The translations under genes and the position numbers were made by a program. Shown one piece after another: positions 1-11,000 of a stretch of 64,000 nt of DNA (position 1 is the first letter of the stretch; every line of letters begins with the position of its first letter). The DNA is from Procambarus clarkii. Lineage: Eukaryota; Arthropoda; Malacostraca; Decapoda; Cambaridae. The notes below the pieces were generated by a model. The model had not been told where the DNA came from. It did no database searches and saw nothing but the letters and a program-made list of their open reading frames with translations. The DNA lies in NCBI RefSeq assembly GCF_040958095.1, contig NC_091208.1, forward strand, positions 11,247,746 through 11,311,745, given 5' to 3'.

Positions 1-60
<60 letters not shown>
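1..60. repeat. (CT)n microsatellite
   Basis: The window opens with an uninterrupted CT dinucleotide run of 60 bases. It probably continues beyond the left edge. Confidence 0.97.
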
Positions 61-61
<1 letters not shown>

Positions 62-218
62 GTTTCCACCGTATTCACCTGACCACCGTATTCACCTGAC
101 CTTACTCACCTGACCTTCCTACGTTTCTGATTTCCTTTGGTGTCGAATGGGGGAAATCACTCTGACCTCAGACTCTCAGATACACTAAACCATCTTGGGT
201 GATTACTGTGGCAGGCCG

Positions 219-512
219 GCCTACCAGCTCTTGTTTGCATTGTAACCACGCTTGCTATCGGCCTACCAGCTCTTGTTTGTATTGTAACCACGCTTGCTAT
301 TGGCCTACCAGCTCTTGTTTGCATTGTAACCACGCTTGTTATCGGCCTACCAGCTCTTGTTTGCATTGTAACCAAGCTTGCTATCGGCCTACCAGCTCTT
401 GTTTGCATTGTAAGCAAGCTTGCTATCGGCCTACCAGCTCTTGTTTGCATTGTAAACACGCTTGCTATCGGCCTACCAGCTCTTGTTTGCATTGTAAACA
501 CGCTTGCTATCG
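219..512. repeat. 42-bp minisatellite, 7 units
   Basis: Seven head-to-tail copies of a 42-bp unit beginning GCCTACCAGCTCTTG and ending GCTTGCTATCG span exactly 294 bases. Units differ by a few substitutions, for example CCACGC, CCAAGC, AGCAAGC or ACACGC near the unit end. Because 42 is a multiple of three, open frames run through on both strands; they are periodic by-products and not genes. Confidence 0.95.
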
Positions 513-954
513 GCCTACCAAGCTTCCTGTTGCCATTCATTTTGTTCTCATATATTGCTTAATCATTGTATAATGTTGACGTCATTATATTGCACACGAT
601 AGTTTACTAAGTGTTTTACAATAGAAAAGTGAATTAATTTGATGTAATGCTAGATAGAGCTGTATGTAAATTTTTTGCTCCTTGAATATAATCTTCAATC
701 ATGTTTCATAACCCTGTAATATTTTTTTTAAAGTTATCTCACATCTGCAATTATTATATGTTGTTAATAATTTGTGTAATCAAGTATAATGAAGTGGAAG
801 GTGGTTTGCCTACATCGAGTTAGAGGGGGGGGGGGGGAAAGAGCGGTGCGGTGAAGTGGACAGGTGCGGTTAGATGGACAGGTGCTGTGTGGTGGACAAG
901 AATGCTCCATCTACCCATAAAGTTGTTGCCGTTTTGAGTTTCCATGTTTTCTAT
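513..954. other. AT-rich stretch without a gene
   Basis: Low-complexity AT-rich sequence, then a 13-base G run near 826-838 and a short GGTGCGGTTAGATGGAC-like imperfect repeat at 843-900. I see no coding signal. Confidence 0.6.
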
Positions 955-2365
955 TTAGGTAGACATTCTTCAGTCTCGGGAGACTATGGAGTTGCGTCTG
1001 GTTGTCAGTCCTGATGCAGCGTCTGATGGGACTGATGAGGCCAATCCCAGAATGGCAGTCCATCCCACACTGAGCACAAACGAAGTCTGATTCTGGTCTT
1101 TCTTCCTGGCTACTGGTTTTCCTTCTCTGTCTCTTTGCCTCTGATTGCGGGGCAAGTGACTCCTCGAACTTTGATAGACCTTTCTGAACAGACTGCCTCC
1201 AGGCTGACCGGTCTGCGGCCACTGTTTCCCACGTGGCAAGAAGTCCATGGACTTCAGGTCCCTTTTGCATACTTCTTTGTACTGTAGCTGGGGCTTGCCT
1301 GTTGGACGCTTTCCCTGCGTCAGCTCTCCATACACGAGATCCTTGGGGATCCTGTCGTCGCCCATTCGCACCACGTGCCCGAGTCAGTGCATTCGTCTCT
1401 GTTCAGCATTGTGTACATGCTGGTGATTCTTGCTCTTCCCAGGACACTGTTATTTGACACCTTGTCCTGCCAGGTGATGTCCAAGATATGTCGAAGGCAA
1501 GGCATGTGGTAGGCATTCAGCTGTTTTTCCTGACGGGCGCGGAGTGTCCAAGACTCACTGCCATAAAGGAAAGTGCTCAGGACACAGGCTCTGTAAACCT
1601 GAATCTTTGTCTACTCAGTCAACTTAATGTTGGCCCACACTCTCTTTGTCAGTCTGGACATGGTAGTAGAGGCCTTACCGATGTGTTTGTTTAACTCCGT
1701 GTCGAGAGAGTTAGTCGAGAGAGAGAGAGAGTCAGAAATTGTGGAGCCCAGGTACACGAAGTCGTGAACCACTTCCAGTTTGTAATAGGAGATGCCGATG
1801 TCAGGTAGGGAGTCCACTCCTTGTCCCATGACTTGTGTTTTCTTCAGGCTGATGATGAGTCCGAAAGCCTGAGAGGCCTCACTGAAGCGGGTCATGAGCC
1901 GTTGGAGGTCTTCAGCCAAGTGAGCAGTGACTGCTGCGTCGTCAGCAAAAAGGAAGTCGCGCAGACATCTCAGCCGAACCTTCGTTTTGGCTTTCAGCCT
2001 GGTGAGGTTAAAGAGCTTTCCATCCGACCTGGTCCGGAAGTAGATTCCCTCCGTGGTATATCCTTCCGTGGCAGATCCGAAGGCGTGCTGCAGCATAACT
2101 GCGAAGAAAATCCCGAATAGGGTTGGAGCCAATACGCAGCCTTGCTTTACTCCGCTTCGGATGTCAAAGGTGTCCTGTTGTTAAGCCATCAAAGACCACG
2201 GTGCCCTTCATGCTCTCGTGGAAAGATCTGGTGATGCTGAGGAGCCTGGGTGGGCATCCGATCTTGGGGAGGATCATGAACAGGCCATCCCTGCTGACGA
2301 GGTCGAAGGCCTTCATCAGCAGATCTATGAAGGCTACGAAGAGTGGCTGCTTCTGTTCCCTGCAG
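955..2365 (-). pseudogene. Decayed LINE reverse transcriptase (LINE-E)
   Basis: Read on the minus strand this is the C-terminal half of a non-LTR reverse transcriptase. The part at 1611-2160 shows GVKQGCVLAPTLFG, then the catalytic FADDA, then KTQVMGQG and FVYLGSTI. Frames at 970-1374 and 911-1270 continue with DITWQDKV, GRARI, VVRMGDDRIPKDLVYGEL and a degenerate terminal zinc finger (CAQCGMDC, with the later histidine lost). This architecture is the widespread metazoan RT often mis-annotated as craniofacial development protein 2-like. Several frameshifts break it into at least three frames, the endonuclease is absent, and it is clearly inactive. The clade is not resolved. Confidence 0.8.
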
Positions 2366-2377
2366 TTGTCTGAAGGA

Positions 2378-2602
2378 GAAATTTGTTCTCCCTCAGAAAT
2401 TGTTTTCTGTGTTCTTGTTAATAAGGAAGGAGGGAATTACCAGGGAAAAGCGCCAAGCCATTATGACTTTATAACATTTGGAAGGGGTCAGGATAAGGAT
2501 TTGGAATGGGACGGGAGAGAAGGAATGGTGCCCAATCACTTGGACAGTCGAGGATTGAACGCCGACCTGCATGAAGACTTTCGCTCTACCGTCCATCCCA
2601 AG
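2378..2602 (-). mobile_element. tRNA-derived SINE, head type D
   Basis: On the minus strand, 2542-2600 gives a tRNA-like head with an A-box-like TAGAGCGAAAGTC and a B box GTTCAATCC. A body rich in CCC/TCC follows, with CCCATTCCAAATCC and GTAATTCCCTCCTT. The head is not a functional tRNA, because no full cloverleaf or clean anticodon arm can be drawn. Body and tail differ from the five other SINEs in the window, so this is a separate family. Confidence 0.6.
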
Positions 2603-3410
2603 TGGCTGTGCTTGTTAAAAAGGAGCTTTTACATGTATGCGCATAATATTCATTATCCAGAAATAATGTGATACTCTTTCGTATTCCAAATTCACTTCTC
2701 CTTGTTAGAAGGAGTGTTGTATTAAGACAATTTAGCGAGAGTTAGTATGTTAAAGAGTCCGTTGTAGCGGCGGCTGTGAACCTTCCACCAGTGGTGGTGA
2801 CCTGTGGAGAGGCAGAGCTCACCACGGCAGGCTCTGTGGTGGAAATTAAATTAAATTAAAAAGTTTTTCTACAAAAGAATGCGTACAAAGAACATAGGAG
2901 TAATGCACAATTGTAGGGACAGGAGTTACACAAACTAATGAAGCCTAGCTTACTTACTCAAAGTGTTTCGGGCAAAACTGAAAATAGTTTGGAAAAATAA
3001 TTAATTCAATACGTGAAGGGGGTAAACTCTTAATGTTAAATGTTTCAAACGGAATTATAACCTACGTTTTTGCAGTAGATTATACGTTTTCTTAATGACG
3101 TGTTAAGATATCTGGTCGTGTACCATTTTATAAATTAGTGTATAGGGCTACATGTGACTTAATATCTTATAATTCCTTGTCATAGAGTAATTGAAATAAT
3201 TTAATCAAGGTATTTTCTACTCTGGTCCTGCACGTACCCTGGGCCATTAACTGGATCCATTATTATTTATATTTTAGTTACAACTTTTTTATGATATTGT
3301 TTACGTTACATTAGTTGTGTTTACTCAAAATACTTTAGTCATCCGTAGCAAGATTCTACAGCACAGGCTGGAGTGGAGGCAGGGCCAGTTGTGGCGATGA
3401 CTCAACCCGT
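2603..3410. other. AT-rich intergenic; old LINE 3' end at 2865-2990
   Basis: Mostly unique-looking AT-rich sequence. Around 2865-2990 (minus) is a LINE 3'-UTR remnant with AAAGTGTTTCGGGC, the counterpart of the GCCCGAAACGC block in LINE-A and LINE-B. It also shares ACAATTGTAGGGA with a fragment at 52500-52600. I see no open gene. Confidence 0.45.
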
Positions 3411-3742
3411 CCTCTTAAAAATAACGTCACTTTTGGCTCGTATGCGCGCTATGGCCAAATTTGGACGTAATTTAAAATGAAATCGACTCACAAAAGTGAC
3501 GTTCTGTTCCATTTTCTGTTTGAGTCGTGCAGCCTACGCGGAGAGGTTAGGAGAGGACACTTTAAATTAACGTTTTGAAACTTTATGAGAATTTCCTGCC
3601 CACCTAACCTATCAGAGGACCCTTAACTTACTGTTGTTGAAAAAAAAATCCCAAATTTATTTTCATTTTTTTTTTATTTTCAAATTACGTCCAAATTCGG
3701 CCATACGGGCAAACGGCCAAAAGTGACGTTCTTTTTAAGAGG
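3411..3742. mobile_element. MITE-like element with terminal inverted repeats
   Basis: The left end CCTCTTAAAAATAACGTCAC and the right end (read in reverse complement, CCTCTTAAAAAGAACGTCAC) match over 26 bases with one mismatch. Inward, GGCCAAATTTGGACGTAATTT at 3453-3473 pairs imperfectly with AAATTACGTCCAAATTCGG at about 3684-3702. The 332-bp length, lack of coding and near-perfect termini fit a non-autonomous DNA transposon. I cannot see a clear target-site duplication, so the superfamily is unassigned. Confidence 0.6.
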
Positions 3743-3829
3743 CTATGACCCCGGGTAGCAACTAATCATAGTAAAGGATTGTTAATAAACTTGCCTCTAC
3801 TGTGGTAGAGGCAACACACTACTGCCATG

Positions 3830-3985
3830 ATACTCAAGTATCATAGTAAGACAATTATCAGAGTTACACAATTAACAAAGTAACACTAATATCACAGTAA
3901 CATAAATATTAATGTAACACAAGTATCAAAGTAATACAAGTATCATAATAACACAAGTATTATTGTAACACAAGTATCTGTAACA
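3830..3985. repeat. Degenerate ~17-bp tandem repeat
   Basis: Imperfect repeats built around GTAACACAAGTATCA recur with varied spacing. Copies have diverged, so the period is approximate. A 13-14-base G run lies at 4051-4064. Confidence 0.5.
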
Positions 3986-4229
3986 GATTAGCTGTTGATG
4001 TAGATATGATGTGAGGCTTCTTTGAAATGTATTGTATGGTATACAGGCATACAGGGGGGGGGGGGGTAAGGCCATCTAGTTCTGGAGTGAGAGTGAGGTT
4101 GTGACCTGAGCCTAGCAGAAGGTCCTTCACAAAAGATTATCGCTCGTGATTAGGCAAGACGGCCACATCCTCCCTTTGTTTTAATTGCTTAATTTAGAGA
4201 AATCCTTGTTACTATTGTGACGGTGTTCC

Positions 4230-4269
4230 TCCCTTATATATCTCCCTCGTAGAGGGAGATATATATGGG
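4230..4269. repeat. AT/CT hairpin (inverted repeat)
   Basis: CCCTTATATATCTCCCTC and GAGGGAGATATATATGGG face each other across three bases, a near-perfect stem. Directly after it, CTCCCGTACAGGG occurs twice about 42 bp apart, just upstream of the SINE head. Confidence 0.6.
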
Positions 4270-4332
4270 AGGGCCCCTGCCCTCCCGTACAGGGAAGATA
4301 TATAAGGGAAGGTCCCTGTCCCTCCCGTACAG

Positions 4333-4590
4333 GGGCCTCGTAGCCTGGTGGATAGCGCGCAGGACTCGTAATTCTGCGGCGCGGGTTCGATTCCCGCACG
4401 AGGCAGAAACAAATGGGCAAAGTTTCTTTCACCCTGAATGCCCCTGTTACCTGGCAGTAAAATAGGTACCTGGGTGTTAGTTAGCTGTCACGGGCTGCTT
4501 CCTGGGGGTGGAGGCCTGGTCGAGGACCGGGCCGCGGGGACACTAAAAAAAGCCCCGAAATCATCTCAAGATAATCTCAAGATAATCTCC
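4333..4590 (+). mobile_element. tRNA-derived SINE-1 (head A, tail 1)
   Basis: The head GGCCTCGTAGCCTGGTGG has an A-box-like TAGCCTGGTGG and a clear B box GGTTCGATTCC, and reads like a decayed tRNA. The body is AGTTTCTTTCACCCTGAATG, then CAGCTGTCACGGGCTGC in family form. The tail is GGACCGGGCCGCGGGGAC followed by CTCAAGATAAT repeats. The tail is nearly the same as the 3' end of the LINE at 31140-32761, so this element was probably mobilised by that LINE's enzyme. Confidence 0.88.
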
Positions 4591-4779
4591 CACGCCTGCT
4601 GTAAGTCATATCCACTTTACCCGAGCGTTCTCTACGTTGCGTTGCGGGCAACAATTTGACGAATGTGGGAGCATGTAGTGTTCTCGCGTTGACGAGAAAT
4701 TCGTAAAAGAAGAGTATTTTGGCCTGTGTATAGGCCCTTTAGGACGCCAATATAGCGCTGGCCCCTCCGTTTTTCCACC

Positions 4780-5500
4780 AAAACTGTGTGACGTCAGTGG
4801 CACCAGACTGGTCACTGACAGTGATGTGGCACAGGGAGCCAATGAAAACCGCCCCTGGCAAGTATGACGTCACGAAGGCAGGGGGGTCCGGAGATCGCAC
4901 CTCTTTGGCACCACCAGTCTGAGACAGCACGTCAAGGTGGTCGGACGTGCGACAGGGGATCCTGTCAGTTTGACAGGATCCCCCATCTCCAGAGGATTTA
5001 CGTATCACCAGCGGTCTGCCAGCACCTGGTGAGGTCTTCCTATATTCCATGTGTTGGACCGACGTAGGAATTGACGAGAAATGAGCAGCAAGTGCTCCAG
5101 GGACAAGTGCTGTGCAAGAGTGAAGTCTACACAGTGACGTCTGGGACGTCTGATAGCTTCACAGTGATGACGTAGCGGCTGGGCCAATCCTCCATGAGGA
5201 ACTAGTCTAAGACGACACGTTGACAAGGTCGGACGTGCGAAAGTTGGTCCTGTCAGTTTGACAGCTGTACCCCACTCCCGTGGATTTTACGCGTCACCCG
5301 TAGTCTGCAAGTATGCTGTGAGGTCTTCCTTCATTCCATGTGTTGGACCGAAGAGGGAATTGACGGAATATTGAGCAACAAGTGCTCCAGGGACAGGTGC
5401 TTTGCAAGAAGAAGGAGTGGAGTCTGTGCAGTGATGTATGTGACGTCTGAGGCAGTTCAATGACGACGTAGCGGCTGGGCCAATCCACCAGGAAGCAGTG
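4780..5500. repeat. Duplicated ~290-bp block with TGACGTCA sites
   Basis: Two head-to-tail units, about 4916-5204 and 5205-5500, share GGTCGGACGTGCGA, CCTGTCAGTTTGACAG, TTCCATGTGTTGGACCGA, AGTGCTCCAGGGACA and GTAGCGGCTGGGCCAATCC at offsets of 288-296 bases. A partial third unit may begin near 4780. Two perfect TGACGTCA palindromes lie at 4789-4796 and 4865-4872, with more partial TGACGT sites inside the units. Duplicated CRE-like blocks are common in LTR promoters, but I cannot show paired LTRs here. The frames crossing the block are not convincing genes. Confidence 0.6.
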
Positions 5501-5710
5501 GGAGAAGAAAACTAATTGGGAATCAGGACGACTGCAGCCAAGAAGTAGGTTGGCAGACGTAGTTGCGAGGAGAAGTCGACGGCCAGGAGACCTACTCCAA
5601 CCCTTCAAGAAGTTGTGGAGGAGCATGGATCTGCGGAGGACTGAGCACGGTGATGACGCGTTTATTGTCGGACGTTGATTGGGTTCCTGGAGAACGCATC
5701 AGTGTGTGTG

Positions 5711-5981
5711 TTATCTTGAGATGAGATGATTATCTTGAGGTTATCTTGAGATGATTTCGGGGCTTTTTAAGTGTCCCCGCGGCCCGGTCCTCGACCAGGC
5801 CTCCACCCTCAGGAAGCAGCCCGTGACAGCTGACTAACACCCAGGTACCTATTTTACTGCTAGGTAACAGGGGCATAGGGTGAAAGAAACTCTGCCCATT
5901 GTTTTTCGCCGGCGCTTGGGATCGAACCCAAGACCACAGGATCACAAGTCCAGCGTGCTGTCCGTTCGACCGACCGGCTCC
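5711..5981 (-). mobile_element. tRNA-derived SINE-2 (head B, tail 1)
   Basis: On the minus strand the head reads GGGAGCCGGTCGGTCG, then a B box GGTTCGATCCC. It continues with the same body as SINE-1 (CAGCTGTCACGGGCTGC) and the same tail (GGACCGGGCCGCGGGGAC, then AATCATCTCAAGATAA repeats). Short TGTGTG motifs flank both ends and may be the target duplication. The head differs from SINE-1 while body and tail are shared. Confidence 0.87.
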
Positions 5982-6328
5982 CTTGTGTGTGGGGGCGTTC
6001 CCTACAACGAGACGAGAGCCGGGACCAGGAGCAGCAATTCAACTCTCACTGGAGGGCGAGTCCACATCAGTGAGGTGGAAGTAGGTGATTCTAGTTTCCC
6101 TCCCAATTCCCCTTTAGTCAGCTATATATTTAGCCAGAGTATCTTTCATGTCGTGAGCAAGGCTCACCAATGTCTATGTCACGGTAGGACACAGTTGTGC
6201 AGAGTGAGGCTGTACAGAGCTCTCACGATATTTATATATGTGGTGTGTGCAGGCACCTGGGATTATTGAAGAGTTTACTGTGTCGTTGATGATTTCTTTC
6301 ATGTGACATTAATATAACTTATGTCAGA

Positions 6329-6329
<1 letters not shown>
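5982..6329. other. Unclassified, non-coding
   Basis: Continuation of the sequence split by SINE-2. It contains a TATA-like CTATATATTTAG near 6121. It may be the right part of the same unclassified repeat as 4780-5710. No convincing frame was found. Confidence 0.35.
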
Positions 6330-6405
<76 letters not shown>

Positions 6406-6467
6406 AGAGTACCAGTTATTGGTGTTAGGCTGTGTGTCCAGTATTTATCTTATTGATATAAATGAAT

Positions 6468-6554
<87 letters not shown>

Positions 6555-6558
6555 TATA
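6330..6558. repeat. Two (AT)n microsatellites
   Basis: Long AT runs at 6330-6401 and 6469-6558 are separated by about 67 bases of ordinary sequence. A minus-strand frame through the second run yields an isoleucine-tyrosine repeat and is an artefact. Confidence 0.95.
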
Positions 6559-6599
6559 ACATTTTCATGTGTACAGTGATTAACTGTGTTATCGCCTTC

Positions 6600-6879
6600 G
6601 GAAAGGAATTACTGTGTCTAAGGCCAATACCGTGATTTAATTGCATTCGTTATCATTAATATGAAGAGTCGAAGCGACCAACTCCCCCAAATCCTAGGCT
6701 CTAAAATCCAAATGGAGCGGCACCTGGGCCTCCAACCAGGCAAGCAGCCAGGTGCATTGTAAGAAAGAGAGGATAGCTTGCAACGCCATTGCTGCTTGAA
6801 ACTTCTCATCCGCAGACGAGGAAAAGTGAACGGAAGCACAAGAGGGGAACACTTCCCACAAGACTCAGAGTTGTAGGTG
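6600..6879. other. Unclassified sequence split by the gypsy insertion
   Basis: Sequence up to GTTGTAGGTGTCACC resumes after the LTR element at 13960 as TCACCAACCCAACAGG. Before insertion the two sides were therefore contiguous (6600-6884 joined to 13965 onward). I do not recognise the host sequence. No long open frame crosses the restored junction. Confidence 0.5.
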
Positions 6880-6884
6880 TCACC

Positions 6885-7758
6885 TGTTACGTACCCTTAT
6901 AAGATACGTAAGTGAATATATTAATATGTACATTTATAATTGTATGTAAATTACAAGCATGTATATTGTTATACTTATATGTTCTATGCAAATGCACATT
7001 CATGTTACAGTGTTGGCGTTAGGCCCAGCGTATCGTGGGAATGATTGTTTATTTCTTTGTGTGATCAGTTTTCCCACGGGAACTAATGATTTATATGTGA
7101 TCATCAGTGGGTAACAGAGTGAAATAATAATTGAGTGAACTGTATCTGGCAAATTGTCGTGGGATCGTCCGTTGCTGGGTGTGCATGCCATTATGCTATT
7201 CTGTATGCATATTTTAATTACTATGTAAAGAAACACGTACTTTTGTTGTCTATATCAATATGTACTAATTATTCATTAAGTTAGTTTAAGATTACTCTTG
7301 TCACAATGTAGTGCTCCATTGTTGAAATAATAAATATTGTAACTTTGGCAATTTATTCGCGGGGCGAGGCAATCTCTTTTGATTCTCGCATATTGGAGTT
7401 TAGTAGCTGAGCAGAAACCGGGGAGATAACACTTCTTGGAGTTAAGTCATTCTTTTATTCTAGCCATATAATTATTCTTAGTATTGATTTAATGTCTGGA
7501 AGTTACAGTGATATTTTTAATGTGATATATTGTGACCATATAATCATCTGTTTGCCTTTGAGATTTATTTAATATAAATGATATATATATGCTTAGTCTT
7601 TATTCTTCAGTCCTATGAAGATTCTATTTTATGCTCATTACCAATTCAAGGGGTTATACTGGTGATTCGCTATTGAGAACAGCAGTTGTGTCGTATCCCT
7701 AGACTTATTAAAGTTTGGCTGCTGTAGGATCACGAGCCGTAACGTACGATAGGTAACA
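6885..7758 (+). repeat. 5' LTR of the Gmr1-like element
   Basis: Starts TGTTACGTACCC and ends CGATAGGTAACA, giving TG...CA ends with a TGTTAC/GTAACA inverted terminus. The length is 874 bp. It contains a possible polyadenylation signal AATAAA at 7328-7333, inside GAAATAATAAATATTG. An 78-codon minus-strand frame inside it is duplicated in the other LTR and is not a gene. Confidence 0.95.
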
Positions 7759-7766
7759 AAGAGTTA

Positions 7767-7783
7767 TGGGGGCCTGTGCCGGG
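7767..7783 (+). promoter_or_regulatory. Candidate primer-binding site
   Basis: TGGGGGCCTGTGCCGGG begins eight bases after the 5' LTR. A TGG start is expected for a site paired to a tRNA 3' CCA. The second element in the window has the similar TGGTTGGTCTGACCAGG just after its LTR. The tRNA is not identified. Confidence 0.4.
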
Positions 7784-8068
7784 AAATATTGTCCCACTTA
7801 ACTTAACTATGCTAATCTAACCTTGCCTTCCTAGGTACCAGTGTCAAGTGTCTCTGTGTGTTTCTTAAGAACTATTCCATGTGCCAAGCAAGCCTTCCTG
7901 TGTGTCAAGTAACAACGTTTCACGATTTTGAGGTAAGTCATCCTATATATTTTGTTTGTGCAGTGAGGCCAAGCGAATTTTCAGTGTGGTGACAATTTTA
8001 CAGTGAAGTGTAGTGCAGTGCCATTGTGTTAATTAATTTTGTGAATTAAGTGCCAAGTGTTAGTAACG

Positions 8069-11000
8069 ATGGAGGAGAAAGTTGCAGCGTTGGTGGCTCA
8101 CCCAGACTTTGAAGGGATTCAGAACCTTAAAAAGACTGAGTTAATACAAATGGCAAATCATTTGGATTTGACCGCCAGCAATAGAATGGTTAAAGCCCAA
8201 ATATTGAAAGTCATTGTGACGCATTTTGTTGAGAATGGGGATTTAGATGAAGAAATTCTAGAAGAGTTAAGAGAGGAGTCGAGTGATCAGATGACGTTAA
8301 AGCGTCTTGAGTTAGAAGCGCAAATAGCCAATGCTAAGCTTGAAGCTCAAAGGGAACAGAAAATATTAGAGGCTGAAGCTCAGCAAAGGGAGCTGGAGAC
8401 TAGGCGTTTAGAAATTGCGGCACAAAACCAGAGAGGTTTAATTGAGTTGCAACTTGAAGCCACAAAGAAGCAACAAGCCGAGGAACAAACTAGGCAATTA
8501 GAGATTCAACAACAAATGGCGGACACTAACTTCAGGCTTGAATCACAGCGTATGGCAGCTGGGCATGGAAATACTAGTAATGTTTCAACAAATAGTGATA
8601 ATAATCCCATCAGGATGAATAAGTATATAGAGTTGCCCAAGTTCAATGAGGAAGATCCTGAGGTTTTCTTTGCACATTTTAATAAAATTGCCATCAGTAT
8701 GAACTGGCCAAGGGATCAGTGGGTAGCCATTATGCAGTCTCAATTCAAGGGGCGTAGTCAGGAGGTTTTCACATCCCTCCCTGACGCTCATAGTTTTGAT
8801 TATGACTTTGTAAAGAAAAGCATCCTCAATGCATACCAACTAAATCCAGAGGCACACAGGCAAAAGTTCAGGAACCTAAGGAGAATCAAGGATCAGACAA
8901 TAGCCGATTTTACTCGTCAGAAGACGAATTTTTGCAACAGATGGTTAAAGTCACTTGCAGTCACTGATTTTGATGCTCTAAAGAATCTTCTCATAATGGA
9001 AGAAGTATTGTCCTGTCTTCCAGACCAGTTGTCTACTTTTATGGCAGAACAAAAGAATGTAACCGATATTGATGAGCTGTCAAAGCTCGCGGATGAGCAT
9101 GAGTTGCTGACTAAGGCCCCGTTTATGGCCACTTCACCTAAGTCTAGTCGTAGAGTAAATTTCAATGCTCACCGTACTCCTTATCAGTATAAGTCTCCTC
9201 CTGGTGCGACAGTTACTCCCGTGAACTCTTCTCTTACTAACCCTAAGATGGTTACTCCATTGCCAGGATCATCTAAGCCTAGTAATGCTAATTCTAAACC
9301 GGCAGTTGGTTATACCAGTGTGTCCACTGTCAAACATTGTACCCATTGTAAGAGAAGGGGGCATGTGATTTCTTCATGTTTTAGTTTGCATCCTGAACTC
9401 CGACCAACTGGTCTTATTATGAGTAAAGGAGTGCAACCTATTAATTCTTCATGTATTACAGTCAGTCCCAATTGGATGGCTGAATTCAAACCCTATATGT
9501 CCACAGGTACCTTATTATGTACTAATGGTAGACCTAAGACTGTTCAATTACTCCGTGATACTGGAGCTTCACAGTCTCTTATTACCCAGAAGGTACTTGA
9601 TGATGTTGACACCCGAGATCTGGGTGAAGTTGTGCTTCTCCAGGGTATTGCCGGAAGTGTGCAACCAGTGTCCTTATTGCAAGTTAACCTTGATTCTAAA
9701 TATACTTCAGGATGGTGTAATGTTGGTGTAAGTAAACAACTGCCCATTCCTGGGGTAGACATTATTCTAGGTAATGATTTTGGCAACCAAATGGTTGTAG
9801 GGCCAAAGTGTCCCATCATGTTAACTAAACCCCATAATGTATTAGCTCAACCGGAAGCAGATGAGGATATTATTTACCCTGCTTGTGTTGTTACTAGATC
9901 AATGGGAAAAACAGGTGAGAGTAATCCTGTCTTCACTAAGGTTGCTGATCCCAAGACCAGGACCCCTTCAGTAAAGGAGTGGGAGGTGGATCTTGAGGAT
10001 TCTTTTATGACTCGACTGGATGATGAGAGTGAGGCCGTAGTAGAAGCCCCGCCGAACCTAAATCACAAGGAAAGTGAAGGTGAGGAGGCTGAACTATCTG
10101 TACCTTGCCCGCTTGTCTCCAGTGTGCCAGTTGTCGAGAGTGAGGCCGAAGTAGCTATGACTCCATTTTATTCTGATCAATCGGGAAAAGAGATCAAGCT
10201 ACTAGGTTCTTGCCCGCTCGCTGCTGAGTCTGAGTCATTGCCCTTAAGTGTTGTACAGACTACTGATCCTAGTTTAAGTAAGTGTATTTCTGAGGCTCCT
10301 GATAATATTGATGCATTGGAGGAAGGGACGGGTTTCTTCTTCAAGGATCGACTTCTGATGAGAAGGTGGAGACCCAAGGGAACTCCCTCTTCAGAGGATT
10401 GTGAGATTAGAACCCAACTCGTTGTCCCCAATGATTATCGTAGGCAGGTCCTGCAGGCTGCACATGATGACCCCATGGGAGGTCATCAAGGTATCACGAA
10501 TATGTACCATAAGATAAGTAAATATTTTTTCTGGCCAAAGTTAAAGAAAGACGTGGTCAGATATTGTCATAACTGTATACCCTGTCAAATTGTCGGTAAA
10601 CCAAATCAATCTATACCTAGAGCACCATTGCAACCTATTGTAGTTCCTGATGAACCATTTACTCATGTTGTAATTGATTGTGTGGGTCCTTTACCTAAGA
10701 CTAAATCGGGTAACATGTTTTTGTTCACTCTCATGTGTATGACTACTAGATTTCCTGAAGCTTATGCTCTACGGAATACCAAGGCTCATAATCTCATCAA
10801 GTGTCTTGAAAGATTCTTTTTGTTGTTTGGAATGCCTAGAGTTATTCAGAGTGATAATGGGGGAAATTTTGTTTCTAAAGTTTTCAGAACTTTTTGCGAA
10901 TCCCGAGGGATTCGGCACAAATTATCCAGTCCATATCATCCACAAAGCCAAGGTGGACTTGAACGTTTCCACCAGACTTTGAAACAAATGCTGAAGACAA

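Noticed and set aside
219-512. CRISPR array
   Set aside because: Units are contiguous with no unique spacers, and the genome is eukaryotic.
157-573. Opposed 124- and 127-codon frames rich in repeated 14-residue units
   Set aside because: They are produced by the 42-bp tandem repeat on both strands; no gene signal.
4333-4405. tRNA gene
   Set aside because: It has A and B boxes but is joined to a SINE body and tail, and similar heads recur at SINE-2 to SINE-5. It is a tRNA-derived SINE head, not a functional tRNA.
5730-6269. Several short frames of 60-129 codons
   Set aside because: They lie in SINE-2 and its flank; peptides such as those reading the tail backwards recur wherever the SINE occurs.
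6425-6646. Frame encoding alternating Ile-Tyr
   Set aside because: Translation of the AT microsatellite.
7000-7236. 78-codon minus-strand frame, repeated at 13203-13439
   Set aside because: Lies inside both LTRs of the gypsy element; the duplication is the LTR pair, not a gene family.
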